64,000 bases of DNA from Chryseolinea soli (GTDB lineage: Bacteria > Bacteroidota > Bacteroidia > Cytophagales > Cyclobacteriaceae): positions 310,001-374,000 of the forward strand of contig NZ_CP032382.1 of assembly GCF_003589925.1 (NCBI RefSeq), given 5' to 3'. Below the pieces are notes generated by a model, which saw only the letters and a program-made list of their open reading frames with translations, was not told where the DNA came from and made no database searches. This document shows positions 10,045 through 19,321 of this stretch, piece by piece. Both the position numbers and the translations under genes were made by a program. Positions within the stretch are counted from its first letter, which is position 1. Each line of letters begins with the position of its first letter.

Positions 10045-12135
10045 TTATCCTAATTTAATAAATACCCGGCTGCCATGTCCCACACGTCCACCGGGTGCAA
10101 GGGATTGCTCTTTCACACGGCCCTTGCCTTCGTAAAACACTTTCAGGCCCGAGCTCTCTAATAAATAGATCGCATCCCGGAAGGTCATCCCCATCACGTC
10201 GGGTACTACATTTTTTCCGACGATGTTCTTCTTCCAATCCACGCCGTTCCCCACGCGCGACGAACGCACCCACTCCTCTTCGGTCAGCGAATGGTTCGAC
10301 ACGCCCAGCGCATTGCACAGCATGGTGAGCTCCTGTTGGTTGCCCGCACGGATCACGGGCAGCACGTCTTGTTTTTTAAACTTCTTCACATCCATGGGCT
10401 GGTGAAGATTCAAATCGCGGGCGTAGATGTTGTCGGCGATTTCCTTAAACACCGGCGCAGCCACGCTGCTTCCGTATTGATACCAGCCTCTTGGATTTTT
10501 GATCAGGACGATGGCGCTATACTTGGGCGCATGTGCCGGAAAATAACCCACGAAAGAGGTGATATACTTTTTCGTGTAGCGGCCGTGATCGAGGATCTGG
10601 GCCGTTCCGGTTTTTCCAGCAATGCGATAGTGCGTTCCTTTGATGTTCGATGCTGTTCCTCTCTCCACCACACCCTCCAGCAACGTCTGCAACTTATCCA
10701 GCGTTTTGTCGGAACAGATCTTTTTGTTGAGCACTTCCGTATCGAAAGATTCTTCCTCCTCATCGGCCCGGCGGATGGATTTCACAAACACAGGCTTGAT
10801 CATCTTGCCGCCATTGGCCACGGCGTTGTACAAGGCGAGGGTATGCAACGGCGTGATCTCAAAACCATAGCCATAGGCCATCCACGGAAGGCTGATTCCG
10901 CTCCATCCTTTTTGTCCGGGGCGTTTGATCTTCGGGGTGGGCTCGCCGGCGATCTGCACGCCAAGGGGTTGTGATAACTTGAGCTTATCTACATAATCCA
11001 CAAACTTCTGCGGACGCAATCCAAAATGTTTATCCACCAACTTGGCCATGGCCACGTTGGAAGAATGCTCGAAGGCCACTTGCACGGAAACTTTTCCCAA
11101 GCCGTTGTCTTCGTGATCGCGCACGGTCTTATTGTAGAACGTGGCCTCTCCATTTCCAGTGTCGATGCTATCGCTAAGTTCCACCGGGCTATCTTCCAGC
11201 AGGGCGATCATGGTTACCAGCTTAAAGGTCGAACCCGGCTCAAACAATTGGCCGGTCACAAAATTGAACCGCTCTAAAAAATTTCCATTTCCGTCGCTGC
11301 TCAGGTTGGAGATAGCTTTTATGTTGCCCGTCTCCACTTCCATCACCGCTACGAGGCCATCGTCGGCATTGTGTTGGCGCATGGCTTTTTGCAAGGCCGT
11401 TTCGGCTACGTCCTGCAAGTTCACATCGAGCGTGGTTTGTAGATCGAGACCGTCTACAGCTTTCACATTGTTGGCATCGAACACAGGCTTCCAGATGCCG
11501 CCGGCAATTTTTTGATAGTAAGCATAACCATCTTGTCCGCCCAACTGCTGGTTGAAGCTGTACTCCAACCCCACCCCTTTGTCGTTTTCATTGATATAGC
11601 CAATGGTGCGGCCGCTGAGGGTCGAGAACGGGCGGTAGCGCACGTCGATCTTTTCAAAGATGGCGCCGCCTCTCAAACGTCCCTCGCGGAAAATGGGCCA
11701 GCGCATCATCTCCTTTTTTTCCTGGTAGTCGATGTGCTTGCGGCTTAAGATCACATATTGTTTTCCTGTGGAGCGCGCGTCGTTCAGCATGCGCTTATAG
11801 TCTGTCTTCGACTTGTCGCCAAAGAAGCGCGCCAGGTGATAGGCTAGGGAATCCAGTCCTTTGGAAAACACTTCATCCTTTGGCAGCGTGGCGTCGAAGG
11901 CGATCTTGTAGAACGGCAGCGACGTGGCCAACAGGCTTCCGTTGTCGGAATAGATGTTGCCACGGGTGGCCTTCACGCGTTTATAATCAAAAGAAATCCG
12001 TTCGCCCATGGCGGCCCACTTCTCCCCCTGCACAAATTGAATGTGGCCTGTCTTCACCACCACAGCGATGGCAAACAGCACCACAAACAGGAATGCGACC
12101 CGTACTCTTAATAATATGGATTTCTTAATATTCAC
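10045..12135 (-). CDS. ftsI: Division transpeptidase FtsI (PBP) with C-terminal PASTA domain
   Basis: Class B penicillin-binding protein that crosslinks septal peptidoglycan with FtsW. The 696-residue product has one N-terminal membrane helix (about 8-28), a pedestal domain, and a transpeptidase domain with the three active-site motifs STFK (302-305), SSN (358-360) and KTGT (508-511). The last 70 residues form a PASTA-like domain (NVVPDVMGMTFRDAIYLLE), seen in Gram-positive PBP2x and many Bacteroidota FtsI proteins. The start codon is GTG at 12135, overlapping the end of the ftsL-like gene by 11 bases. Confidence 0.96.
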   Translation of the reverse strand: MNIKKSILLRVRVAFLFVVLFAIAVVVKTGHIQFVQGEKWAAMGERISFDYKRVKATRGNIYSDNGSLLATSLPFYKIAFDATLPKDEVFSKGLDSLAYHLARFFGDKSKTDYKRMLNDARSTGKQYVILSRKHIDYQEKKEMMRWPIFREGRLRGGAIFEKIDVRYRPFSTLSGRTIGYINENDKGVGLEYSFNQQLGGQDGYAYYQKIAGGIWKPVFDANNVKAVDGLDLQTTLDVNLQDVAETALQKAMRQHNADDGLVAVMEVETGNIKAISNLSSDGNGNFLERFNFVTGQLFEPGSTFKLVTMIALLEDSPVELSDSIDTGNGEATFYNKTVRDHEDNGLGKVSVQVAFEHSSNVAMAKLVDKHFGLRPQKFVDYVDKLKLSQPLGVQIAGEPTPKIKRPGQKGWSGISLPWMAYGYGFEITPLHTLALYNAVANGGKMIKPVFVKSIRRADEEEESFDTEVLNKKICSDKTLDKLQTLLEGVVERGTASNIKGTHYRIAGKTGTAQILDHGRYTKKYITSFVGYFPAHAPKYSAIVLIKNPRGWYQYGSSVAAPVFKEIADNIYARDLNLHQPMDVKKFKKQDVLPVIRAGNQQELTMLCNALGVSNHSLTEEEWVRSSRVGNGVDWKKNIVGKNVVPDVMGMTFRDAIYLLESSGLKVFYEGKGRVKEQSLAPGGRVGHGSRVFIKLG

Positions 12136-12538
12136 CTTCTTCTACTTCGATCTTATAGGGTGGTGTCAAACTTTCTTTCAATCCCAGGGGCTGCACTTTG
12201 CGGGCGACTTCCGATTGCTTGCTGGCAAACATGAGGTCGGCCTTCAGCGTGGTGTAGTCCGCGCGAAGGTCTTCCACCTCCGCCTGTATGCTGTTGATGC
12301 GCCGCACCGTTTTCTCGGCGTAATGTGTATTGCTGATATAGATCAATCCCAACGCCATAACAAACAATATCTTCGGGAGATATTGAACGGGAAAGCCTTC
12401 TTCGAAATAGCTCTCCAGCTTCAGCCGTTTTTCGAGACCGGAAAACATGCTGCTGCCGTTGCTTGTCGTGGCCGACGGCTGTGTGCTGCTGTTCCGTTTG
12501 GAAGGTTCCGTTCTGATCTTGAACTTATTTTCTATCAT
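12125..12538 (-). CDS. FtsL-like cell division protein
   Basis: Small bitopic protein of 137 residues between rsmH and ftsI, the position of ftsL. It has a polar N-terminal half of about 50 residues, one hydrophobic helix near 60-75 (YLPKILFVMALGLIYI) and then a heptad-like segment that could form the coiled coil FtsL uses to bind FtsB. Sequence alone is not diagnostic in this family; context and topology carry the call. It belongs to the group often annotated as FtsL-related protein in Bacteroidota. Confidence 0.82.
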   Translation of the reverse strand: MIENKFKIRTEPSKRNSSTQPSATTSNGSSMFSGLEKRLKLESYFEEGFPVQYLPKILFVMALGLIYISNTHYAEKTVRRINSIQAEVEDLRADYTTLKADLMFASKQSEVARKVQPLGLKESLTPPYKIEVEEGEY

Positions 12539-12559
12539 ACACCTTTACCGTGATATTGT

Positions 12560-13489
12560 TCAAATCTTTTCTGCTATTCTCAACTTTGCACTCCGCGCCC
12601 GGCTGTTCCGGGCAATCTCTTCCTCCGTGGCTTCTACCGGCTTTCGCCCCACGGTTTGAAAAGGCTTGATCTCGTTCCCATAAAAATCCTTTTCCACTTC
12701 GCCAAACACTTTCCCTTTGATCATGTAGTTCTTCACCATCCGGTCTTCCAACGAATGATACGACATCACCACCAGCCGGCCGCCCGGCGCCATCACTTCG
12801 CCGCATTGGTGCAAAAAATCTTCAAGGGCTTTCATCTCCGTATTCACTTCGATGCGTAACGCCTGAAACACCTGGGCGAAATATTTATTCTCCTTTCCCC
12901 GCGGGGCGATGGACTGGAGGGCTGCTTTCAAATCTTCCGTGCGCGCAAAGGGTTTGTTCACCCGCTGCTGCGCCACCATGCGCGCGGCCGTCTTCGCGTT
13001 CTTCAACTCGCCATACATGCCAAAGAGCTTGTGGAGCTGGTCTTCGCTGTAGTCGTTCAAAACGTCGGCTGCAGTCTGTGACTGCGTCTGATCCATGCGC
13101 ATGTCGAGCGGTCCGTCAAAGCGCGTGGAGAATCCCCGCGCCGGCGAGTCGATCTGGTGCGATGAGATGCCCAGGTCGGCCAGAATGCCGTTCACTTGCG
13201 TGACGCCATTCAGTTTCAGGTACCGCTTCATGTACATGAAGTTGGTTTGACAAAATGTAAAAGAACGGCTCTTGATCTGGTCTGCCTGCTGCCGGGCATC
13301 TTCGTCCTGGTCAAAGGCTATCAATCGTCCACCTTTCAGCTGCTCCAGAATTTTCATACTGTGGCCGCCACCGCCAAAGGTCACATCCACATAAATCCCT
13401 TCCGGGTCTATCTGCAACGCCTCGATGCACTCTTTCAGCATCACGGGGCGGTGATAGCTTCCTTCGTTGGGTGTGATCTTCTCTTTCAT
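12560..13489 (-). CDS. rsmH: 16S rRNA m4C1402 methyltransferase RsmH
   Basis: SAM-dependent enzyme that N4-methylates C1402 of 16S rRNA in the ribosomal P site. The 309-residue product has the SAM-binding motif FGGGGHSMKIL, the ADLGISSHQID region and the PGGRLVVMSYHSLEDRMVK motif typical of RsmH (formerly MraW). It is second in the division cluster in nearly all bacteria. The gap to mraZ is 191 bases; no gene is seen there. Confidence 0.97.
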   Translation of the reverse strand: MKEKITPNEGSYHRPVMLKECIEALQIDPEGIYVDVTFGGGGHSMKILEQLKGGRLIAFDQDEDARQQADQIKSRSFTFCQTNFMYMKRYLKLNGVTQVNGILADLGISSHQIDSPARGFSTRFDGPLDMRMDQTQSQTAADVLNDYSEDQLHKLFGMYGELKNAKTAARMVAQQRVNKPFARTEDLKAALQSIAPRGKENKYFAQVFQALRIEVNTEMKALEDFLHQCGEVMAPGGRLVVMSYHSLEDRMVKNYMIKGKVFGEVEKDFYGNEIKPFQTVGRKPVEATEEEIARNSRARSAKLRIAEKI

Positions 13490-13680
13490 CGTCTTTTCAC
13501 TTTGGCGATAAGCGGTTGATCACTATTTTTTTCTTCCGTCTCAGCATTTCAAGGATCCCGTCACGCTTTCTTTTTCTCTACCATAATCTTTCTCCAAGCG
13601 ACCTCGGGCCGTTTAAGCCAGAAGACACTTTTCTCTCACACGCGACTCGTATTTTATCCTGATAACCGGTGATGCACCTG

Positions 13681-14124
13681 TTATTCATTCAAATACTTTT
13701 CAGCCAGCTTCGACAACTCACCCGGATCCTGGATCAAATGCTTCTCGTAGATGGAAGGATTCCAAACCTCGACTTTGTTGCCCATCCCGATGAGGATCAC
13801 ATCCTTGTCGAGCTGGGCATAGGTGAGCATGTTTTTCGGGATCACAAACCGGCCGTTGGCATCCAACTCGACGGTAGCGGTCCCCGAAAAGAAATTCCGC
13901 TGGAGTTTGCGGTATTCCTCGTTGAACTCACTCAAGCCTGAGATTTTCGAGAAGACCTTCTTGAACTCCACCATGGGGTAAATAATGAGGCAGGGCTCGA
14001 AACCACGGCGCACGACCAGCTCATTGCCACCCCCTTCGGGGAGCTGAGCCTTGATCCGCGAAGGCAGTACCAGCCTGCCTTTGGTATCGAGTTTACTCTC
14101 AAATTCACTGGTGAAGAAGGTCAT
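13681..14124 (-). CDS. mraZ: Transcriptional regulator MraZ
   Basis: AbrB-fold DNA-binding regulator, first gene of the division cluster, known in other bacteria to bind repeated boxes upstream of itself and control the operon. The 147-residue product has two MraZ repeats, each with the DxKGR-type signature: LDTKGRLVLPSRIK in the first half and LDANGRFVIPKNML in the second. Length is normal. The promoter region directly upstream holds four tandem boxes of the kind MraZ recognises, supporting autoregulation. Confidence 0.97.
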   Translation of the reverse strand: MTFFTSEFESKLDTKGRLVLPSRIKAQLPEGGGNELVVRRGFEPCLIIYPMVEFKKVFSKISGLSEFNEEYRKLQRNFFSGTATVELDANGRFVIPKNMLTYAQLDKDVILIGMGNKVEVWNPSIYEKHLIQDPGELSKLAEKYLNE

Positions 14125-14153
14125 AGACGTAGTGGTTGTCTTTTTCTCCTAAG

Positions 14154-14183
14154 CAAACATATGTAATTTTATACCACTTTCAA
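14154..14183 (-). promoter_or_regulatory. Promoter of the mraZ/division cluster
   Basis: On the minus strand a Bacteroidota-type -7 element TATGTTTG (14161-14154, consensus TAnnTTTG) is preceded by TTG (14183-14181) with a 19-base spacer. The expected start lies about 15-25 bases upstream of the mraZ ATG. The -33 element sits inside the MraZ-type repeat array. Confidence 0.65.
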
Positions 14184-14210
14184 CCACTTTACGCCACCTT
14201 TTTTCACTTT
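14171..14210 (-). promoter_or_regulatory. Tandem 10-bp MraZ-type operator boxes
   Basis: Four consecutive 10-base units read on the minus strand AAAGTGAAAA, AAGGTGGCGT, AAAGTGGTTG and AAAGTGGTAT. The invariant core is A(A/G)GTG at an exact 10-base (one helical turn) period. Partly matching units follow upstream at 14211-14220 and 14241-14250. MraZ of other bacteria binds tandem GTG-containing boxes with the same period, so these are the likely MraZ operator. They overlap the -33 element, which fits autorepression. Confidence 0.75.
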
Positions 14211-14280
14211 TTGGCACAATCTGACATAAAATGCCCACAAAAGGCACTTTTAGACGTTCGAAAATGAAGCGAAAGGGACG

Positions 14281-14359
14281 TTTCGGGAAGGTTAATCCTG
14301 GATTAAACCTGCCTTACACTGAATTTTGAGAGAATTTCAACCGTATGTTCTTCCCGAAA
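14281..14359. other. Palindrome and long inverted repeat between acylase gene and mraZ
   Basis: A perfect palindrome TTAATCC-T-GGATTAA lies at 14292-14306, inside a larger 10-bp inverted repeat (TTTCGGGAAG at 14281-14290 with CTTCCCGAAA at 14350-14359). The outer repeat could help end the upstream acylase transcript, but no T-tract follows; the inner palindrome looks like a dimeric regulator site. Function is not known. Confidence 0.4.
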
Positions 14360-14394
14360 TGCGGTGGGAGAAAGTGGGAGGACTTTTCAGGGAT

Positions 14395-16788
14395 CTAAGG
14401 CTTCAACACCATTTTGTGCTTCGACCGGGCCTCAATCTCCTTTCGATCCATGAGCATCTGGCGGAATTTGCCGGTGGCGAACATCCCGGCCTGATCGGCA
14501 TAAAAAGGGCTCATCACGTTGCCCGAATTGCCGGTTGGAGACACCGTTTCGCCCGAACCGACGTTGGCCAGATCGGTGATCTTGCGAAGCGCCGGCCCCC
14601 CGGTGACCGGAAAATACCCGGTGGTGTCCAAATAAAAATGCAGGTTATTGATCACCTCCATGCCGCCTTCCACTTCAAATGGACCCACGCTGAAAAGGGG
14701 ATCGAGCAATTTCACCTTGCCCAGTGGGTGGTTGTGTTTGAGCGTGTGAATTTTGCCCCAGGTCCATCCCGCAGGGTGGACTCCACTGGACTCTGTCAGC
14801 AAAGCAATGGTGTTCTGTGCCGCCTGGGCAAAAATATCCTGGCGTGTTTCTTTTTTATCTTTTGTATCCACATTGTCCCACCAGGCCGACGCATCGTGTA
14901 AGATCAGGATGCCATACGAATTTTTAGTGATCGACGTAGCCAATATCGATCGCAAGGCTGTGTCACCCAATTCGTCTTTCATGCCCAGAAAATAGATCTG
15001 CGAAAGCATGTTGTAATAGATCGAGGGCGCTATGTCCGTGGTCTTATGGCTGCCATCCCATCCATTCAATGCGTTGACGAGTGGTTCAAATGCCGGGTTC
15101 GACGATTGCTTGAGCACCGCAGCAATTTCCTTGGCCACGTCAGGGTGCATGATCGACACATGATCCAGGTTTATTTTTTTGAAATCGGCGGGCTCCCAGG
15201 TGGATTGTTGCTCCAGCAATGCTTTGATCCTGCCCGATCTTCCCTTTGGATAATAATAACCCGGGTACAACACACCCTCGACGCTGTCGGGTTGATTGTT
15301 GGCCGAATACACATAGCCCCACGGTGGGTTTATGGCTTGGGGATTTTTCGAAAAATCATAAAATCCTAAATATTCGTCACTGCCGCTGCTGCCGTCGAGG
15401 AAAAATTTCGAAGCAACGTGTTTGGCACGGATGGGCAACTTCGCCACCGCCCACCAGGCAATGTTCTTGTCGCGATCGGCGTACATCAGGTTGAGACCCG
15501 GTGCCGAAAATATCGATGCGGCTTTCCGGGCATCCGCGAAGGTCCCTGCGTGATTGAGCCGGTATACAGCCTGCAACGCTTCGTTTTCTTCGTGCAGCAA
15601 AAGCCACCACAACGCCACGGGATCATCGGTTTTGTTTTCGGTGAGCTGGCTGTTGAAGACCGGGCCATGCCGCGTGGTTTTCACTTCCAGGATCTCGTCG
15701 GGCTGACCTTTCACTTTGATGATCTCCTTGCGCACCTCCATATCTTCCCAGGCATCTTTGAATTTCACCTGGTTTGCATTTTGGGGATTCAAAGTCTCGA
15801 TAAAAAAGTCGGTGTCGTCGTTTTCAAACATGGTGAGTCCCCAGGCGCAGAAATCGTTGTTGCCCAGCAAGCCGAAGGGGACACCGGCCAGGTGGTGACC
15901 ATAAAGCCGGAAGCCCGGATATTCGATGTGCGCTTCGTACCATACAGCGGGTTGTCCAAAGCCAATGTGCGTGTCGTTGGCTAAGATGGGAAATCCGGAT
16001 TTTGATTTTTCAGCAGATACAGCCCAACCGTTGCTGCCTTGCCACATCACTACGGGAATTTTTTCAAGGCTTTCGTTCAGGAACGAGATCAACGAATCGC
16101 GCCCACGCGTTTTGCCCTGCCCCGCGAAATTCCTGATCAACACGGCATCGGCTGGATTCTGAACGGCAAAGTCTTTCAAGTATTCATCTCCCAGTTCGGT
16201 CCTGATTTTTTGCAACACCGGGTCGATGCGCAAGCCCTCGGCAAAACCAAACGACATAAAGCCTACGGCGAGATAAATATCTTCCGGGGTGAACTCCGTT
16301 TTCGGAATACCGATAAGGGTGAATTCAAGGGGAGTTTTCCCCGTTTTAATGTAGTGATTGATCCCCTTTTGATACGCCAATGCCGCCCGTTGAAACGCGG
16401 ACGTGTCGGATGATAAGAACTTCTGCGCATGTTGCTTGGCAAACTGGTTAAGGCTCAGTGTGCGAAACAGTTTGTCTACCTTCAGCAACTCCGGGCCTAA
16501 TATTTCCGCCAACCTTCCGGCTGCAGCCCGGCGAAGCATTTCCATTTGAAAGAGGCGGTCTTGTGCATGCACATAGCCGAGTGCGAAATAGGCATCCTCC
16601 TCATTTTGCGCATAGATGTGCGGGACACCATAATCGTCGAACAACACCTCCACTTCCGATCTCAGACCGGCAACCTTCAAGGTACCTTCGTAGTCAGGTG
16701 CCGTGGTTCTCATGTAGATATATATTCCGGCCACCAAAACGATCACAAGAATTACCAAACCGATCAAGACACGTTTCATGAGCTTCAT
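14395..16788 (-). CDS. Penicillin acylase family protein (Ntn hydrolase)
   Basis: N-terminal nucleophile hydrolase that cleaves amide bonds in N-acylated substrates such as beta-lactams, acyl-homoserine lactones or acyl amino acids. The 797-residue precursor has an N-terminal membrane/signal segment (about 5-26), an alpha-chain region and the autocleavage site WQGSNGWAVS, where Ser252 would become the catalytic N-terminal residue of the beta chain. A downstream NNDFCAWGLTMFENDDTDF segment fits the family. The substrate cannot be inferred. It lies 17 bases after a CoA-transferase gene on the same strand, so the two are probably co-transcribed. Confidence 0.93.
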   Translation of the reverse strand: MKLMKRVLIGLVILVIVLVAGIYIYMRTTAPDYEGTLKVAGLRSEVEVLFDDYGVPHIYAQNEEDAYFALGYVHAQDRLFQMEMLRRAAAGRLAEILGPELLKVDKLFRTLSLNQFAKQHAQKFLSSDTSAFQRAALAYQKGINHYIKTGKTPLEFTLIGIPKTEFTPEDIYLAVGFMSFGFAEGLRIDPVLQKIRTELGDEYLKDFAVQNPADAVLIRNFAGQGKTRGRDSLISFLNESLEKIPVVMWQGSNGWAVSAEKSKSGFPILANDTHIGFGQPAVWYEAHIEYPGFRLYGHHLAGVPFGLLGNNDFCAWGLTMFENDDTDFFIETLNPQNANQVKFKDAWEDMEVRKEIIKVKGQPDEILEVKTTRHGPVFNSQLTENKTDDPVALWWLLLHEENEALQAVYRLNHAGTFADARKAASIFSAPGLNLMYADRDKNIAWWAVAKLPIRAKHVASKFFLDGSSGSDEYLGFYDFSKNPQAINPPWGYVYSANNQPDSVEGVLYPGYYYPKGRSGRIKALLEQQSTWEPADFKKINLDHVSIMHPDVAKEIAAVLKQSSNPAFEPLVNALNGWDGSHKTTDIAPSIYYNMLSQIYFLGMKDELGDTALRSILATSITKNSYGILILHDASAWWDNVDTKDKKETRQDIFAQAAQNTIALLTESSGVHPAGWTWGKIHTLKHNHPLGKVKLLDPLFSVGPFEVEGGMEVINNLHFYLDTTGYFPVTGGPALRKITDLANVGSGETVSPTGNSGNVMSPFYADQAGMFATGKFRQMLMDRKEIEARSKHKMVLKP

Positions 16789-16805
16789 GCTGGAAGAATT
16801 TTTAT

Positions 16806-17939
16806 TTACGTTTGAGGCACACCCAATTTTGCCAGGATTTCAACGGTATGTTCGCCCAAATGCGGCGGCGGAAGAAGGTGGGTGGATTTTTCCGACATCG
16901 GCTGGGCCGCATAGGTCTTGACGCCCAGGCGATCTACCGAACGGAGAATCATTTCCTGTGCCTCGGGGGTTTCGAATACATTTTGCACCGTGCTGATGCG
17001 ACCGCCCGGGATCTTGCGGTCGCGAAGGGCTTGGACGAGGTTGGCCGATGATTGCTGACCTATCTTTTCACGGAGCACCGTGTTGAGCTGCGGCCGGTTG
17101 GCCACCCGGGCCGGGTTGGTCACGAAGCGCGGGTCGTTTGCCGTTTCCGCGATGCCCAGCACGGCGCAGAGATCCGAAAACTGGCGATCGTTACCCACCG
17201 ACAGCAGGAATTCGACACCGTCGGCCGTCTTGAACACATCGCCGTACGGAGCAATATTGGGGTGCGCCGACCCTTTTTTCTCCGGCACCTGGCCGGCAAC
17301 CAGCCAGTTGGTAGCCTGGTTTACCAAGGAAGCCACGGCCGCCTGGATGAGCGACACCTCCACAAACTGGCTGCCGCCGGTCTTTTGCTGTCGCAGCATG
17401 GCCACTAAAATGCCTTCCTTTAGGTGATGTCCGGCCAGCACATCGATCAACGCCACGGGCATCTTCAACGATTCGCCGCCAGGCATCCCGTTCATATACA
17501 TAAAACCCGCCTCTGCCTGGATCACGGCATCGTAGCCCACACGGGCATCGTGCGAGCCATAACCGGTGATCTGACCATAGATCAGGTTGGGCTGGAGTGT
17601 TTTGAGGGTGTCATAGTCCACCCCAAGCCGGGCAGCGTCGCCGGGTTTATAGCTGGCAATGACGATATCGGATTGGCGGACCAGGGCGTGGACCGTCCGG
17701 CGGCCTTCGTCGGTGTCGAGCTTTACGGCGATGGACTTTTTGCCAAAGTTCACGGCACAGAAATAGGCCGAGCGGTCGTCGGTTTGTTCGCCGGCGGCCT
17801 TCCAGGTGCGGGTCACGTCGCCACCCGATGCGGGGTTTTCGACCTTGATCACTTCCGCGCCGAGCTCTGCAAAAAACTGGCCTACACTGGGGCCGGCCAA
17901 TACAGTGGCCAATTCCAATATTCTCAGGTGCTCAAACAT
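16806..17939 (-). CDS. CaiB/BaiF family (class III) CoA-transferase
   Basis: Class III CoA-transferase that moves CoA between organic acids through an aspartyl-CoA thioester. The product starts MFEHLRILELATVLAGPSVG and has the family landmarks GAEVIKVENP, the segment LIYGQITGYGSHDARVGYDAVIQAEAG, and the region PVALIDVLAGHH with the likely catalytic Asp. The start at 17939 is preferred over an upstream ATG at 17975 because family similarity begins there. Length of 377 residues is normal. Substrate unknown; the penicillin-acylase gene downstream may act in the same pathway. Confidence 0.92.
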   Translation of the reverse strand: MFEHLRILELATVLAGPSVGQFFAELGAEVIKVENPASGGDVTRTWKAAGEQTDDRSAYFCAVNFGKKSIAVKLDTDEGRRTVHALVRQSDIVIASYKPGDAARLGVDYDTLKTLQPNLIYGQITGYGSHDARVGYDAVIQAEAGFMYMNGMPGGESLKMPVALIDVLAGHHLKEGILVAMLRQQKTGGSQFVEVSLIQAAVASLVNQATNWLVAGQVPEKKGSAHPNIAPYGDVFKTADGVEFLLSVGNDRQFSDLCAVLGIAETANDPRFVTNPARVANRPQLNTVLREKIGQQSSANLVQALRDRKIPGGRISTVQNVFETPEAQEMILRSVDRLGVKTYAAQPMSEKSTHLLPPPHLGEHTVEILAKLGVPQT

Positions 17940-18047
17940 GTATCTATATCGTTTGAAAGAGACGATTAAAGGCAAAATCCTTACTTCGGCTCAAATTGTA
18001 AATCATTTCTCGCATTTTTGTGTTTTGGCCATTACAAAACATTGAAA

Positions 18048-19301
18048 ATGAAGCGAATTGTTATTGCTGCACTCACCCTTGTCAGCCTGGCGGGATGCCT
18101 CGCAAAAAAAGAAACGCAGCAAGTATTAAAGACCGGCACCTGGCGCGCCACCATCGAAATACAAGGCCAGCCCTTGCCCTTCAATCTCGACATTGAAAAA
18201 GACAACGCCGACGGCTACGATGTGTACCTGCGCAATGCAGAAGAACGTCTGCTCCTGGATGAAGTGACGGTGAACGGCGATTCAGTCGATATCGTCCTTC
18301 ACGTGTTCGACGCCGACATCAAAGCACGCATCAAAGGCGATACGCTGCAGGGGGAGTTCATCAAGAACTACGAGAAAGATTATAACCTTCCCTTCCTGGC
18401 GGTATACGGACAAACCTATCGCTTTGAAAAAGGTCTGAAGCAGGACAGCGTTCCCGACTTCAGCGGCAAGTATGCCGTGAACTTCATTCACGAGACCGAC
18501 ACCACGGTAGCGGTAGGCATCTTCAAACAAATCGGCGATAGCGTGACCGGCACGTTCCTGACCCCCACAGGCGACTACCGTTACCTGCAAGGCAACGTAG
18601 CCAATGGCATGATGCAACTGAGCACATTCGATGGCAACCACGCCTATATCTTCACCGCCATCAAAACACCCGAGGGCAAACTGATGGGCGAATACTACTC
18701 CGGCAAGACCTGGATGGAATTCTGGGAAGGCGAAAAAAATGACAACGCCGCACTCCCCGACGCCGAGAAACTCACCTTCCTGAAAGAAGGCTACGAGACC
18801 GTCGCGTTCACCTTTCCGGATGTGACCGGCAAAAAAGTGAGCCTGACCGACGACAAGTACAAGAACAAAGTGGTCATCCTCCAACTCTTCGGAACGTGGT
18901 GCCCCAATTGTATGGACGAAACAAAATTCCTGGCACCGTGGTATAAAGAAAACAACAAGCGCGGCGTCGAGATCATCGGCATGGCGTATGAGCGCAAACC
19001 TGATTTCGAGTATGCCAGCGGCCGCGTGAAAAAAATGGCCGAGAAGCTGGGCGTGACATACGACTTTGTGATCGGTGGCACAAACGACAAGGCCCTTGCC
19101 TCGGAAACCTTGCCGATGCTGAATGCCGTGGTAGCATTTCCCACCACCATATTCATCGGTAAAGACGGCAAAGTGAAGAAAATTCACACCGGGTTTTCCG
19201 GACCAGGCACGGGACTTTATTACGAACAGTTCGTACAGCATTTTAACGAAACCGTAAATGAACTTTTACGGGAAGATGCGACTTCTACGATTACACCATA
19301 G
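18048..19301 (+). CDS. TlpA-like thiol-disulfide oxidoreductase lipoprotein
   Basis: Envelope thioredoxin-fold protein. The start at 18048 gives a lipoprotein signal MKRIVIAALTLVSLAGC with lipidation at Cys17. About 250 residues of a beta-rich N-terminal domain precede the thioredoxin-like domain, whose active site is WCPNC (Cys285 and Cys288), followed by an AhpC/TlpA-type C-terminal fold with the cis-proline region AFPTTIFIG. TlpA-like proteins reduce periplasmic disulfides, for example in cytochrome c maturation; this substrate is unknown. mnmA follows after 20 bases, so the genes probably share a transcript. Confidence 0.92.
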   Translation: MKRIVIAALTLVSLAGCLAKKETQQVLKTGTWRATIEIQGQPLPFNLDIEKDNADGYDVYLRNAEERLLLDEVTVNGDSVDIVLHVFDADIKARIKGDTLQGEFIKNYEKDYNLPFLAVYGQTYRFEKGLKQDSVPDFSGKYAVNFIHETDTTVAVGIFKQIGDSVTGTFLTPTGDYRYLQGNVANGMMQLSTFDGNHAYIFTAIKTPEGKLMGEYYSGKTWMEFWEGEKNDNAALPDAEKLTFLKEGYETVAFTFPDVTGKKVSLTDDKYKNKVVILQLFGTWCPNCMDETKFLAPWYKENNKRGVEIIGMAYERKPDFEYASGRVKKMAEKLGVTYDFVIGGTNDKALASETLPMLNAVVAFPTTIFIGKDGKVKKIHTGFSGPGTGLYYEQFVQHFNETVNELLREDATSTITP

Positions 19302-19321
19302 TTTCGTAATTTTATAGGGAT

